A stretch of 64,000 nucleotides of DNA from CAYLMG01 sp964493425 (GCA_964493425.1 CAZBMW010000005.1:62001-126000); one strand, 5' to 3'. Positions 1 to 10,068 are shown, numbered from the stretch's first letter. Made by a program: numbers and translations. The notes: a model not told the origin generated them from the sequence alone.

Positions 1-1818
1 AACAGGCTCAAAATTCACAACAGGCAACTCGTTCTCGACGAGAATTTCAACATTTTCCCCCAGGCCAATTGTGTCAATGACCTCCCCTATCAAGACATTT
101 AAATCGACGGAAACTTTCTCCTCTCTGATTCGCCCTACCCTTGAGTACTGCAGCACACCCTCAATCATGTTATGCATTTTGCTTGCTCTGTCCTTAAGCA
201 GCCGCAACTTCTCTTTACCCTGGTCATCGAGCTTTTCCTCATAATCACTCGATATCCAATCAGCCAGGGTAGTAATGCCCCGAAGCGGTGCTTTCAAATC
301 GTGGGATATTATGTACGCAAAATCCTTAAGCTCACGGTTAACACTTTCAAGCTCTTCAACAAGCTTGTGCTGCCTTTGCTCGATTTGTTTGGTCGCTGTA
401 ATATCTTCAAATGACACTATGCCGCCAATAATCTCACCATGAGAATCTCTAACAAAATCTACATTCTTTGATATATTAAGTACGCGTCCATCTTTGGTCT
501 GGATTTTACACTCCTTGCCAATAACAGGCTTTTCAACATCTTGAGCATAAAGACCACCCTTTACACAGCAGGGCTCAAGAGCAAACTCGGTACAGGATTT
601 TCCAATCATATCTTCAGGAGCAAAACCTGTCATCTGACACAATCTGTCATTAACACTTGTAATAACATTATTTCTATCAACAGTAAAAACACTGCTGGGG
701 ACAAGCCTGAATATAAGCTCGGCTCGCTCCTTAGCCTGCTTGAGGTCCGATTCGATTTGTTTCTTTTCGGTAATATCCAGACAAAATTCAATTATCTCAG
801 AAATTTTGCCGTCCTTGCCAAAAAACGGAAAACCGCGAACTTCGACATACCGGGTGTTCTTATCGACGTCGTAATGTATATGCTCAACCACAACCGGTTT
901 GCCTGTTCTTTTCACCTCCTCAAGTACGCAGAGATGGTCAGGACCTGTACAAGGCTTATTTTGTTTATGAGAAAGCATATGGCATTTCATACCCTCAGCC
1001 AATCGCCCCTGACACGCAGCCGAATTTGCTATCTTGATTGTGTAATCATTAGCATCGATAACATATAAAGGATGCGCTAACGAGTCCAGGACGTTATTAA
1101 GAAATTCTTTTTGTCTTTCAATTTTCTCCCTGGCTTTTCTTTGTCCGACCAATTTATGTTTCTGGAGTATAAATACAAAGCTGAAAAGCAAAAACGATGC
1201 GCAAACAGTCCACAAAGTAACAGTAGTTAATACGACTATATGGTACTTATCGGTTTCACTTTCCATATGCTCTCGCATAGCATCAGTCAGCTGACTGATG
1301 CCATTGCTGTATATCCGCTTTTGCTGCCGATATTCCTGACTGTAGAGCAAATCGCAGGCAGCTTTTAAGTTACCGCTTCTGACCATTTCAAACGCCTTAT
1401 TCTCCATAGCAACGAGCTTCATATTGGCTGTATCAGTCTGCTGAACAGCCTGGGCCATAAAATCTTCCGGGGCAATATTAAAAACTTCCTTAATATAAGA
1501 ATCCAACTGAGGCTCAAAAGACCTGTAACGCTGCTCCCACTTAAGTTCACCCGTTGCCGCCGCCATTCTCGCAGACATAGTTAACACTTCATCATAGTGA
1601 GTAATAGAGCCGCTTAATTCCATTACCCTGTGATATTGTTTATCAGTGGCTTTGAATTTTGCATACATACGGAGGGTGTACCAGCCACAGAAGATAAACA
1701 AAACTGCTAAAGGTAGAACAAGCAGAAGAAGCAGTCCTCTCGTACCAAAAAAACCTGCGCCAGAATCTTTTTTATCCACATCCCTCGACCTGTCGACAAC
1801 AACGTTATCGCAATTCAT
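1..1818 (-). CDS. Sensor histidine kinase with two PAS domains (3' end cut by window edge)
   Basis: Membrane-bound two-component sensor kinase. Reading the minus strand from the ATG at 1818 gives 606 codons without a stop up to base 1, so the C-terminal ATPase domain lies outside the window. A first membrane helix sits at about residues 28-48 and a second at about 191-216, enclosing a helical extracytoplasmic sensor region. Two PAS-like domains follow (about 243-350 and 360-480; the second contains GIVSFEDITATK). A HisKA region then carries the H-box YIISHDLKAPLRG, with the predicted phospho-acceptor His at residue 506. No response regulator is visible nearby. Its target is unknown. It is divergent from the polysaccharide locus across a 1.1-kb gap, so a role in controlling that locus is possible but only inferred. 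Confidence 0.9.
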   Translation of the reverse strand, partial: MNCDNVVVDRSRDVDKKDSGAGFFGTRGLLLLLVLPLAVLFIFCGWYTLRMYAKFKATDKQYHRVMELSGSITHYDEVLTMSARMAAATGELKWEQRYRSFEPQLDSYIKEVFNIAPEDFMAQAVQQTDTANMKLVAMENKAFEMVRSGNLKAACDLLYSQEYRQQKRIYSNGISQLTDAMREHMESETDKYHIVVLTTVTLWTVCASFLLFSFVFILQKHKLVGQRKAREKIERQKEFLNNVLDSLAHPLYVIDANDYTIKIANSAACQGRLAEGMKCHMLSHKQNKPCTGPDHLCVLEEVKRTGKPVVVEHIHYDVDKNTRYVEVRGFPFFGKDGKISEIIEFCLDITEKKQIESDLKQAKERAELIFRLVPSSVFTVDRNNVITSVNDRLCQMTGFAPEDMIGKSCTEFALEPCCVKGGLYAQDVEKPVIGKECKIQTKDGRVLNISKNVDFVRDSHGEIIGGIVSFEDITATKQIEQRQHKLVEELESVNRELKDFAYIISHDLKAPLRGITTLADWISSDYEEKLDDQGKEKLRLLKDRASKMHNMIEGVLQYSRVGRIREEKVSVDLNVLIGEVIDTIGLGENVEILVENELPVVNFEPV

Positions 1819-2948
1819 GTAACCATCCCCTTTGCCATCTTTGTCTAACCTCCCCAAACCAAAATGCCTTTTATGTAAAAGCTTGTATTTTCTCCACCAA
1901 TATCAAACAATAAACCAAAAACCTGATAACATCCTGTCGATGCTACTCAATCCTTAGTTCCTTACTAAAAAGCCAAGAGTTCTTCTTAATCTTTTCTCCA
2001 TAAATAATCACCTGGATTTATCAGCGATTCATCTATAACCATTTATCTGATTTAATCTTAGGCATCGAGAATCTGTTCCTAAACCAAAGCACTTTGGAAA
2101 AATAAACAATTTCCGAAAAACATTACAATATGCTACAAACTTATACACAAAATCCAATTTACAGATATGTAACAAGTGTCACTATAGGGCTTAAAACTGA
2201 AAACACCTTCCTATCAAGGTCCTAACAATTTTAGTTACACATTCCTATACCCCCATTTATTTGCTTTGGACAAGCATTCCAGGCATAAGATTTTTTCGGC
2301 CATTTTTGCAATCGGTTTTACTTACAAAAACCTGAATTGATACATTTTTCGCTTACTTGGCGCTGTAAAATGTAACCGGATTTTGCTCTTAAATTCACTT
2401 TGTTTTAGCCAATTCGGCGCCTCAGGTGCTAAAACACCATCAAAAACCCAAAAGACCAGACATACCTATACAATACGTTATAAACTTTCCTTAAAAGAGC
2501 ATAACTCAATATAAATAAAGAGCTTATGTTTTTTTAAGAATCTCAATTTTCTGAAATCAGCAATTGAGTTTCAAATATGAACTTATGGGACCTTAATAAC
2601 GTAAATTTTTTACTGGGAAAATAAGCCAATATTACTGATTGCAGAACGCGGTTATTAAAGCTATATTCCTTATTTGCCGACACTTATGTTATAATAACTA
2701 CACTGTAATCGTTATATATAAAAGATGAAAAAATCCTCACGGAAGAGCTCAGGAAAAGCGGTTTTAAGACTGAGAGAACGCTTTCTTTGCGCCGCCGACA
2801 GGAACGGAGTCTGTCATTAAATATCTAAGGTGGCAAAATCACTTAAAGCCTGATATTGAAAAACCGATATATTTTTAATATAATAAACTAATCGAATAAG
2901 CAATTTTCATATTGCTTACTCAGTGCAATCTATAGATATCTGATAGAA
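1819..2948. other. Long AT-rich intergenic region, no gene seen
   Basis: About 1.1 kb between the divergent kinase and the start of the polysaccharide locus. I find no convincing protein gene or known RNA family. The best short frame (ATG at 2725, 31 codons, Lys/Arg-rich) has no homology I recognise. A TATAAT box at 2690-2695 has only a poorly spaced TTGCCG upstream (10-bp spacer), so I do not call a promoter. The length suggests that regulatory sites or a long 5' leader for the downstream locus may be present. Confidence 0.6.
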
Positions 2949-4244
2949 ATGAAAGATTTAAAATACAATTTAGCTCTCGACAAGTCTACACCTATAAGTT
3001 GGCATTTGGCTATTCCCTTAATAATATATATTCTGTCTCTTGGACTTATAGGGTACCAACTCGAGAGGTTTTATATATCTAACTATATAGGCATAGTTGT
3101 TGCCATCTACTATTTTACTGCGTGGCTCTTTACACAATATCCCCTCCCGTTTCCAGCACTCTATTGGGTTTTTTATTTACTATGGATGTTTTTAACTGGT
3201 ACATTCGTTGCTTTCTATAAAGGACCGGTAATAGGAGCCAGCAGAACTTTTATCCAGTTATTAGTTTTAATCTTAATGATCAGTTCATATGTCACTTCAC
3301 TCAGAAGACTCAAATTGATAACATGGGCCATGCTCATAACCACACTTCTCCCACTTGCCACATGGCTGTTAGGTATGGCTGACCCCACATACCAAGTAAT
3401 GGAAGGAACCGAGCGTTTTATTGGTACAGCCAGTCAACCAAACGTGCTTGGTGCTTTTTTAGTCGTTGGTATTTCATGTGGCATCTTGGCAATATACTTA
3501 AGTTCAATTTCAGGAAAAGTCTTAGCTATTTTAATAATTATTCCGCAAATAATCGGACTTATCAAAACAGGTTCAAGAAGCGCTTTTGTTATGCTTTTAT
3601 TTATAATTGTCTCGACATTTTTCTACCATTACATTATGGATTTCAAGGCTCATTACAAACAGGCCATTATAGGCATAATACTTCTAACCTTCATGTTCAT
3701 CTACGGCTGGATTAAAATACAAGAAACCCTGCTTGCCCAAAGGTTATTAATGACAATCAGAGAAGGGCAGACATCAGGCCGGTATCTCTTGGCTGTAGAA
3801 GCGTTTAAATATTTTATAAGAAATCCACTTTTCGGCATAGGAATAAATAACTTTCGATATGTTTCCGGGATAGGAAGCTATCCGCATAATAATGTACTTG
3901 TTGTGTTAACGGGAACTGGAATAATCGGAGGAATTCTTTTCTATGCACCCTACCTGATTTACTGGAGGAAAATCAACCGGTTACGGAAAAATGCTACTTC
4001 GCAAACAATCAACAATATTTCAGCACATATGTTGGCTTCAATTTTAACCATATTTGCCTACGGCATGTTTATGGATACCTGGCGTCAGAAATTTATAGCC
4101 TGTTTCATGGGTTTAATATTTGGATCTGTAAATGTTATGGAAAATCTAATTCAAAAACGCCAATATAATGAATATTACAATAATATAGAAGCGGAATCCA
4201 TTTTAGCAAACGAGGACACGCTGTTGACCGAACCATGTTACTAA
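2949..4244 (+). CDS. O-antigen ligase / polymerase-like membrane protein (Wzy_C family)
   Basis: Polytopic inner-membrane protein of 431 residues with about 10-12 hydrophobic helices. It probably polymerises or ligates lipid-linked polysaccharide repeat units on the periplasmic face. The family hallmarks are in the C-terminal half: GSRSAF after a helix, then the periplasmic loop with NPLFGIGINNFRY and the downstream PHNNVLVVLTGTGIIGG, matching the R...NP..G.G..N...HN...G pattern of Wzy_C/O-antigen ligase proteins. It is the first gene of the plus-strand polysaccharide locus. Polymerase and ligase cannot be told apart from sequence alone. The Shine-Dalgarno site is weak, as for most genes in this locus. 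Confidence 0.85.
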   Translation: MKDLKYNLALDKSTPISWHLAIPLIIYILSLGLIGYQLERFYISNYIGIVVAIYYFTAWLFTQYPLPFPALYWVFYLLWMFLTGTFVAFYKGPVIGASRTFIQLLVLILMISSYVTSLRRLKLITWAMLITTLLPLATWLLGMADPTYQVMEGTERFIGTASQPNVLGAFLVVGISCGILAIYLSSISGKVLAILIIIPQIIGLIKTGSRSAFVMLLFIIVSTFFYHYIMDFKAHYKQAIIGIILLTFMFIYGWIKIQETLLAQRLLMTIREGQTSGRYLLAVEAFKYFIRNPLFGIGINNFRYVSGIGSYPHNNVLVVLTGTGIIGGILFYAPYLIYWRKINRLRKNATSQTINNISAHMLASILTIFAYGMFMDTWRQKFIACFMGLIFGSVNVMENLIQKRQYNEYYNNIEAESILANEDTLLTEPCY

Positions 4245-4261
4245 TACACGGTACACGAGAA

Positions 4262-5404
4262 ATGAGAAATTACAACTTGATTTTAAAGCACATTTTTATC
4301 TATGGCCTGATTCTAAGTTTTCCCTTGTATTCAATGTCTCAAGAAAACACTCCTGCAGAAAGCCTCTTTCCGGTCCAGATACGGGGAGGATACATGAATA
4401 TCAGAGACATAAGCCTTTTAGAGCAGATGTATGCCAGAGGAATGAATGCTGCTTTAGTAAAGTTTGGTGATATCGAATCTCCTATCAGCCCCGACCAACT
4501 TCAATTGCTACTAAAATGGTCAATTCAATGCAAAAAACATCATATCAAGTTTATACCTGTTATTAACCTCTGGGGATGGAATGAAAAAAAGTGGATAACT
4601 CCGAATGATTATTTTATTTACCGCGCAAAACAAAAAAATAAAACGCCCTGCCCTCTGGACCACAATTTTTACACCAAAAGCATACACAATAGGCTAATCG
4701 AGTTAGCGAAAATATCAAAGAACTTAAATATTGCAGGAGTAGTTATCGACCTTGAAATGTACGGGGCAGACATCAAATATTTTCCTGAACCATGTTTATG
4801 TGACCACTGTTTCTACAAATTTCTACAGCAAAAGAAAATAGAGGATTCAGTTCCCATAAAAAAAAGGAAATCTTATCTTTTATCCTCTGCTTTGATGGAC
4901 GAATACCAGAAATTTCAAGAAAACCATGTTAAAAACCTGGCAATAAAAACACAAGAAGAAGTCAGAAAAATAACACCAAATCTAATAATCGGTGCATGTC
5001 ATTTAGACAGACCTCATTTTTATAACAGAGCTTTATTAAAAGGATTCGGATGTAATAAAATACCTGTTTTTGCATTTACAGAAATGACCTATTCAAAAGG
5101 TTACAGCTCTTTCATCAAACAAACCGTGGAAGAATTCAGAAAAAATGGTGCTAACGCCAATCTGGTTGCAGGAATATGGCAGGACAAATTCCCCATTAAT
5201 ACCTTACCTGCACAATACTATTATTGTGCTAAAGATTGTTCCGGATATTGGATATATAGTCTCCATAGCTTATTACCGGAAGCCAAGAAAGAAATGCCTT
5301 ATTCAAAGCAAGAATATTGGCAAGCTATAGGAAAAGCAAACTTCGAATTGTATAAATCGGCAACTGACCCGAATTATAAGCCACCTCTTAAACTCAAGGA
5401 TTGA
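4262..5404 (+). CDS. Secreted glycoside-hydrolase-like TIM-barrel protein
   Basis: Predicted exported protein of 380 residues. I place the start at the ATG at 4262 because it opens directly into a signal peptide (MRNYNLILKH followed by a hydrophobic stretch ending near YSMSQ). A longer frame starts at 4235 and would overlap the upstream gene. The body resembles putative glycoside hydrolases with a (beta/alpha)8 fold: IAGVVIDLEMYG gives a strand ending in acidic residues that could hold a catalytic acid, and GWNEKKW and CLCDHC are other distinctive segments. Its place between the polymerase-like and flippase genes suggests periplasmic trimming or remodelling of the polysaccharide. I cannot assign a GH family, and catalytic activity is inference. 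Confidence 0.6.
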   Translation: MRNYNLILKHIFIYGLILSFPLYSMSQENTPAESLFPVQIRGGYMNIRDISLLEQMYARGMNAALVKFGDIESPISPDQLQLLLKWSIQCKKHHIKFIPVINLWGWNEKKWITPNDYFIYRAKQKNKTPCPLDHNFYTKSIHNRLIELAKISKNLNIAGVVIDLEMYGADIKYFPEPCLCDHCFYKFLQQKKIEDSVPIKKRKSYLLSSALMDEYQKFQENHVKNLAIKTQEEVRKITPNLIIGACHLDRPHFYNRALLKGFGCNKIPVFAFTEMTYSKGYSSFIKQTVEEFRKNGANANLVAGIWQDKFPINTLPAQYYYCAKDCSGYWIYSLHSLLPEAKKEMPYSKQEYWQAIGKANFELYKSATDPNYKPPLKLKD

Positions 5405-5556
5405 ACAAAACTCAACCTAAAAGAAAAAAGTCTAATAAAAAACAAGATGCAATTTTATCTCATCAAGCTTTTATTGTTTCCCTTCAGTTACTATCTATAA
5501 AGTATTGTAATCCCACCTAATTCAATAAGCTGTTAAATAATACGTGATTCAAACAC

Positions 5557-7032
5557 ATGGACCTTAACCACATAGAAAAAACCAAAAAAAGGGCCCTGCA
5601 GGGCTCAGCCATTGTATTCCTACTGACAGTTATTGCATTCCCTATTTTGCAGATTCGCAACTGGTTTCTAAGCCATATAGGAACAGATACTGAAGTAGCT
5701 GGAATCTTCGCACTTATTATACTCCTGCAGCAAGGCATACCAACATTTCTCTTGCTCGGGGGCAGAAATGTCATAACCACATTCTACCCAAAGCTAAAAA
5801 CAAACACACAAAGAGCCGGTTTCGCTAACCTGTATTATATCTTAGTAGCGCTCGCAACCCTGATAGGAATATGCATTATCCTGTTTTGGCCAAGGGCAAT
5901 TGAAATCGTATTCCGTAAGGAACTAAACGCTCAAACTGTAAACCTGTTATTGCTGCTTGTCCCCGTTGTGCTTCTGGCACAAATGGGCAACTCGTTTTTA
6001 ACAGCAATGCAGCATTTTGGGCTAGCTGCCTTTTTTGGTAGGTCACAGCAATTTGTTATGACAATTGTAATCGGCTTGTTCTACTTTCTCGCTCCCAAAC
6101 TGCTTGAACAAAATCCCTTACTGACTTTAGGCGGTACTCTATTTTTGCTGTGCCTCGCTAATGTGGTCATCGCTCTATCAAAAATGCACAAAAGCATAGG
6201 CATTTCGAAATCTTTCTTTACGCCCCTGAACAGCGTTCGATTTATTATCTTTGCACACCTCGAAAAAGTGTTTACTTTTTTTTACACAGCGATGGACCAA
6301 GTTTTTGTTCTTGTGAAATTTGATGTGGCAAAACTAGGGGAATACTTTATCTTTTTGCAACTGGCGAGAATCATTCCGCTAAGCTTTCAGATCTTCGGGC
6401 ACATCATATTAACCACCTTTAGTTCGTTACTTGGAAGCAACAAAGAAGCATACGTTGTTTCCACATATCGAAAGTTATCACGGCTAAGTACAGCCTTGCA
6501 CTTTCTAATAGCTGCGGTACTTGTCCTGTTCGCCAGACAAATAGCCTCATTGTTCGGGGAAAGCTGTGCCGAAAACAACCGCTACCTTATTTGGCTTGCT
6601 GTAAATATGAACATAAACTCCTTGCATACTATAGCGAGCATGTATTCAACATCCCGAGAAAAAATGAGTCAGCTTTTCTATGCCAAACTTGGACAAATAA
6701 CACTACAATTAATAACAACAGTGCTGTTGTTAAATAAGCTCGGTGTGTATAGTATAATAATTGGAAAAGGGGCTGGTATCCTAGTTGCCAATATCGCAGT
6801 TTTTATTATAGCAGCGCATGCCAGCCAAAAATCAAAAGTATATCCTCCGGCAATCTTTTATATCTCACAAACGCTACTTATACTTATGGCGGTTTACACA
6901 CATATATACCAGCAGAACTGGATAATATCCGCTGTTATATTTACCATCTCGGCTATAATCTTTGCACTCACAGGCAGGTATCGCACCAAGGAGTTTACAT
7001 CAATTGTAAAGACCGCTCTGAAAAAAGAATAA
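5557..7032 (+). CDS. Oligosaccharide flippase (MOP/Wzx-MurJ superfamily)
   Basis: Integral membrane protein of 491 residues with about 12-14 predicted helices, including conserved N-terminal helix pairs and the early IRNWFLSHIGTDTEVAG loop. It belongs by pattern to the multidrug/oligosaccharidyl-lipid/polysaccharide flippase superfamily, which moves undecaprenyl-pyrophosphate-linked glycans from the cytoplasmic to the periplasmic leaflet. Its neighbours (polymerase-like protein upstream, glycosyltransferases downstream) fit a Wzx/Wzy-dependent assembly route. There is a 152-bp gap upstream, with no strong Shine-Dalgarno site at the ATG. The exact lipid-linked substrate cannot be read from sequence. 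Confidence 0.85.
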   Translation: MDLNHIEKTKKRALQGSAIVFLLTVIAFPILQIRNWFLSHIGTDTEVAGIFALIILLQQGIPTFLLLGGRNVITTFYPKLKTNTQRAGFANLYYILVALATLIGICIILFWPRAIEIVFRKELNAQTVNLLLLLVPVVLLAQMGNSFLTAMQHFGLAAFFGRSQQFVMTIVIGLFYFLAPKLLEQNPLLTLGGTLFLLCLANVVIALSKMHKSIGISKSFFTPLNSVRFIIFAHLEKVFTFFYTAMDQVFVLVKFDVAKLGEYFIFLQLARIIPLSFQIFGHIILTTFSSLLGSNKEAYVVSTYRKLSRLSTALHFLIAAVLVLFARQIASLFGESCAENNRYLIWLAVNMNINSLHTIASMYSTSREKMSQLFYAKLGQITLQLITTVLLLNKLGVYSIIIGKGAGILVANIAVFIIAAHASQKSKVYPPAIFYISQTLLILMAVYTHIYQQNWIISAVIFTISAIIFALTGRYRTKEFTSIVKTALKKE

Positions 7033-7057
7033 AAACCTCTCATAATACCCATAAAAA

Positions 7058-8260
7058 ATGGCAGAAAAGAAAATCAACAATACCGGCGAAGAAAAGATTA
7101 AGCTACTAATCGTTATAAATACGCTCGGAGTCGGTGGGGCAGAGGTTCAGGTTGCGCACACTATACCATACATCAACAAAGATAAATTTGATGTTCAACT
7201 GGCATACTACAGCGAAAAATGCCAGGGACATCCCGCTAAAGTGCTGGCTGAAGCAAATGTAAAAGTAACTTTTCTCAATAGAGACAAATGGGGTAGAATT
7301 CCCTATTTTTTCAAAACGGCAAGATTTATGAAGCAACATCGCTTCGATATCGTCCACGCCTGGACGGGCACTGCAAACCTGTATGCCCGGGTACCGGCTA
7401 TCATTGCAGGTGTACCATGCATTATCGGCGGGCTCCGGGGCCGACGTACAGCAAACGGACGAAATGGACTTGCATATTCTCTAACTAATTGGCGCTGTTC
7501 TGGCTGGATTGTGAATTCCCCGGAAATAAAAGAAATCGCCAAACGAAAACTCAAGTTCATCAAAAACAGCCCAATATATGTTGTACGCAACGGCCTCGAA
7601 GTAAATGACGATAAGAGATTCTTGCGTGATAAACACTGCTTTTATGATGCTCTTAAATCCAACAAACCTGTTATTGGAACGGTTAGTCGGCTGGCTCCTG
7701 TAAAAAATCAACTGTTATTCGTGGAAATGGCAAAACATTTGAGTGACGCAGGCATTGAGGCTGACTTCTGGATAATCGGCGAAGGTCCTATGCGACCGGC
7801 ATTGGAAAAAGCCATAATACGATACAATTTGGAAAACACAATCAAACTATTAGGATATCGAACAGACGTGGATTCAGCACTCAGTAGAATGGACGTATTT
7901 GTCCTGACAAGTGATTCCGAAGGCTGCCCCAATTCTTTGCTTGAAGCTATGAGGGCATCTTTGCCCGTCGTCTCAACAAACTGCGGTTACCTCAACGATA
8001 TCATCGAGGAAGGCTCTAACGGATACATATCTCCCAAAGGAGATGCGCATTCACTAACACAGAAAATAAAAATACTTCTAAATGACCCAGATAAAAGAAA
8101 AAAAATGGGCAAACACTCAAAAGAAATAGTCGAGAAAAGGTTTTCAATGCAAATTGCCGTCCAGAAACTACAAGAAACTTATATCGAATGCTTAAAAAGA
8201 TGCGGTAGGAAATATCCTGAGATTTCAGTAAAACTTCAAAAATTAGGACCTATAAGTTGA
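7058..8260 (+). CDS. GT4 family glycosyltransferase
   Basis: Cytoplasmic or membrane-associated glycosyltransferase of 400 residues with a GT-B fold. The N-terminal acceptor domain starts with the Gly-rich loop NTLGVGGAEVQ. The C-terminal nucleotide-sugar domain has TVSRLAPVKNQ and the E-x7-E motif at E288 and E296 in SDSEGCPNSLLEAM. It probably adds one sugar to the lipid-linked repeat unit, and donor and acceptor are unknown. Its last ~190 bp recur, slightly diverged, at 9878-10068 as the left edge of a tandem duplication. Confidence 0.9.
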   Translation: MAEKKINNTGEEKIKLLIVINTLGVGGAEVQVAHTIPYINKDKFDVQLAYYSEKCQGHPAKVLAEANVKVTFLNRDKWGRIPYFFKTARFMKQHRFDIVHAWTGTANLYARVPAIIAGVPCIIGGLRGRRTANGRNGLAYSLTNWRCSGWIVNSPEIKEIAKRKLKFIKNSPIYVVRNGLEVNDDKRFLRDKHCFYDALKSNKPVIGTVSRLAPVKNQLLFVEMAKHLSDAGIEADFWIIGEGPMRPALEKAIIRYNLENTIKLLGYRTDVDSALSRMDVFVLTSDSEGCPNSLLEAMRASLPVVSTNCGYLNDIIEEGSNGYISPKGDAHSLTQKIKILLNDPDKRKKMGKHSKEIVEKRFSMQIAVQKLQETYIECLKRCGRKYPEISVKLQKLGPIS

Positions 8261-9653
8261 TAGAAAGATTTTAAGTTATGCGGTGGCTTACGAATTCGAT
8301 CATAAAGGTCTTTGGCTATCAAGAGTTGAGGTTAGCTAAAGAACTCAAAAACTTCGAGAGTTATTCAAAAGACCAAATAAACTTCTATCAATTAGAAAAG
8401 CTCAACTATCTAATTGAGCATTTCCGTAAGTTCCCATTTTACTCAAACGTGCTCAAACAACACGATGCACCTGATGAAAAACTAACGAGCCTCGAACAGT
8501 TAAAAAGATTTCCCATAGTAACAAAAGATATTATAAGCGAAAATCTGGATTATATATCCTCCCGGCCGGAAGCAAAACTATTAAACAGTACCAGCGGCTC
8601 AACCGGCAAGAATTTCCAGTTTTACCAAAGCAAAGAGATGCTTCAATGGCGAAGAGCAGCAAATATCATACATTTCGGCTGGATAGGAGTTGATCATTGG
8701 AGTGACAGAAAACTCACTGTCTGGGGTCTATCACCTAAAACAAAACGGCTTACTCACATTATGCAGGAAATCAAGGTAGCGCTTAAAAGAGGACGCAGAT
8801 TCCAGGGTTACGGCCTGGACGATGAGAAATGCAAAGCGATTCTCGAAGAAATGCACAAATATAAACCTGCATGCCTTAGTGCATATCCGGGTTATGCTTA
8901 TGAGATTGCCCGTGCCGGCCAAAAGTACAATATCGAACCACCCGCACTGAAGGCTATTGTCGTCTCAGGAGAAACTGTCTTTGAACATCAAAGAAAAGAG
9001 ATAGAAAAATATTTCGGTTGTAAAACCTTCAATCGTTACGGTTCTCGTGAATTCGGGTCAATCGCCCATGAATGTGAACAACGTACTGGCCTGCACATTC
9101 ATCCGGCAAGACTATATGTTGAAACAGACGAAAATGGCGAATTGCTGGTAACCGATTTGAACAATTTCGCTACACCCTTTATAAGATATGCAATCGGCGA
9201 TGCAGGTCAGATAACCGATGCAAATTGCCCCTGCGGGCGAAATTATCAAAGCATTGTGGAACTGCAGGGCAGATGCCACGATATAATAAAAACGAAATCC
9301 GGAAAACTGCTGCCTGGGCAATTCTGGACCACCCTTTCAAGAAGTGTCCCCGGAGTCGAAGAATTTCAGCTTGTACAAAAAAATCCCGAACTCATAGAGA
9401 TGAGAATAATAGTAAATTCCAAATACAAAGATGAAAACGAAAGCAAATTTCATCACAAACTGCATACGATTGTCGGCGATGAAATAAAACTGGATATTGT
9501 AAAAGTAAACAGGCTTGAATTAACACCAGCCGGCAAACGCAAATTCGTCATAAAAGAGAAATAAGAAAATAACCAATGAACGAAATACCAATCATTATGT
9601 ATCACTCCGTTAACAACCATCCGGAGGATAATCCTCTCGGCTTCTTGTCAATA
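8153..9653. repeat. Direct repeat copy 1 (1.5 kb, apparently exact)
   Basis: By eye this 1501-bp stretch matches 9961-11461 base for base at an offset of 1808 bp. It spans the end of the GT4 gene, the whole CapK-like gene and the first ~78 bp of the deacetylase. Antisense and out-of-frame translations of the two copies are also the same, so synonymous positions agree. Outside the exact block the homology continues but with many substitutions and a 66-bp deletion. Confidence 0.9.
8278..9564 (+). CDS. Phenylacetate-CoA ligase-like (CapK/PaaK family) adenylate-forming enzyme, copy 1
   Basis: Protein of 428 residues of the ANL superfamily, CapK/PaaK branch, which activates a carboxylic acid as an acyl-adenylate and may pass it to CoA or another acceptor. 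The ATP-binding loop is NSTSGSTGKNFQF near residue 105. Other family marks are VVSGETVFEHQR, NRYGSREFGSIAHECE, and ATPFIRYAIGDAG followed by the Cys pair in NCPCGRNYQSI. Such genes are frequent in polysaccharide and exosortase-linked loci, where their substrate is usually unknown. It is identical in protein to the gene at 10086-11372. It starts 18 bp after the GT4 stop and ends 12 bp before the broken deacetylase. Confidence 0.88.
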   Translation: MRWLTNSIIKVFGYQELRLAKELKNFESYSKDQINFYQLEKLNYLIEHFRKFPFYSNVLKQHDAPDEKLTSLEQLKRFPIVTKDIISENLDYISSRPEAKLLNSTSGSTGKNFQFYQSKEMLQWRRAANIIHFGWIGVDHWSDRKLTVWGLSPKTKRLTHIMQEIKVALKRGRRFQGYGLDDEKCKAILEEMHKYKPACLSAYPGYAYEIARAGQKYNIEPPALKAIVVSGETVFEHQRKEIEKYFGCKTFNRYGSREFGSIAHECEQRTGLHIHPARLYVETDENGELLVTDLNNFATPFIRYAIGDAGQITDANCPCGRNYQSIVELQGRCHDIIKTKSGKLLPGQFWTTLSRSVPGVEEFQLVQKNPELIEMRIIVNSKYKDENESKFHHKLHTIVGDEIKLDIVKVNRLELTPAGKRKFVIKEK

Positions 9654-9893
9654 TCTGAACTCTGGGCTCTTGCCTGCAATGGTGAGCTGGGAGAGGACAA
9701 ATTTGTCGTCCTGACATTCGACGACGGATACCTCGACAACTACCCTATTGCAGCGGACGTACTCATAGAATATAAAGCAAAAGCTACAATTTTTATCAAT
9801 CCCGATTTCGTAATAGACAGTCCGCCTCGAACATTACAACAGGTGCCGAACGCATGGGGTAAGCTAAATCTTTCAGAAAATACTTCTAAATGA
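9576..9893 (+). pseudogene. Truncated polysaccharide deacetylase (duplication remnant)
   Basis: 105-codon remnant of the deacetylase found intact at 11384-12517. The first 26 codons match exactly. Then 66 bp are missing in frame (22 residues lost after GFLSIS), and later codons carry substitutions. The reading frame fuses to a fragment of the GT4 gene at about 9878 and stops at TGA 9891-9893. It keeps the first NodB motif, LTFDDGYLDN, but lacks the His motif and everything C-terminal, so it should not be an active enzyme. The junction lies in a short shared A-rich stretch (tcagaaa/agaaaata), consistent with illegitimate recombination. Confidence 0.9.
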
Positions 9894-10068
9894 CCCGAAC
9901 AAAAGAAGAAAAATGGGCAAACACTCAAAAGAAATAGTCGAGAAAAGATTTTCAATGCACATTGCCGTCCAGAAACTACAAGAAACTTATATCGAATGCT
10001 TAAAAAGATGCGGTAGGAAATATCCTGAGATTTCAGTAAAACTTCAAAAATTAGGACCTATAAGTTGA
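9878..10068 (+). pseudogene. 3' fragment of the GT4 glycosyltransferase gene
   Basis: About 190 bp homologous to 8070-8260, the last ~63 codons of the upstream GT4 gene, at the constant 1808-bp offset. Its first ~83 bp carry several substitutions, whereas from base 9961 onward it is identical to the source. It has no start of its own and lies out of frame behind the truncated deacetylase. It marks the left boundary of the duplicated unit. Confidence 0.88.

Noticed and set aside
2674..2695. TTGCCG and TATAAT as a promoter for the polysaccharide locus
   Set aside because: The spacer is 10 bp, too short for sigma-70.
2725..2820. 31-codon Lys/Arg-rich frame before the polysaccharide locus
   Set aside because: Too short, no ribosome site and no recognisable family.
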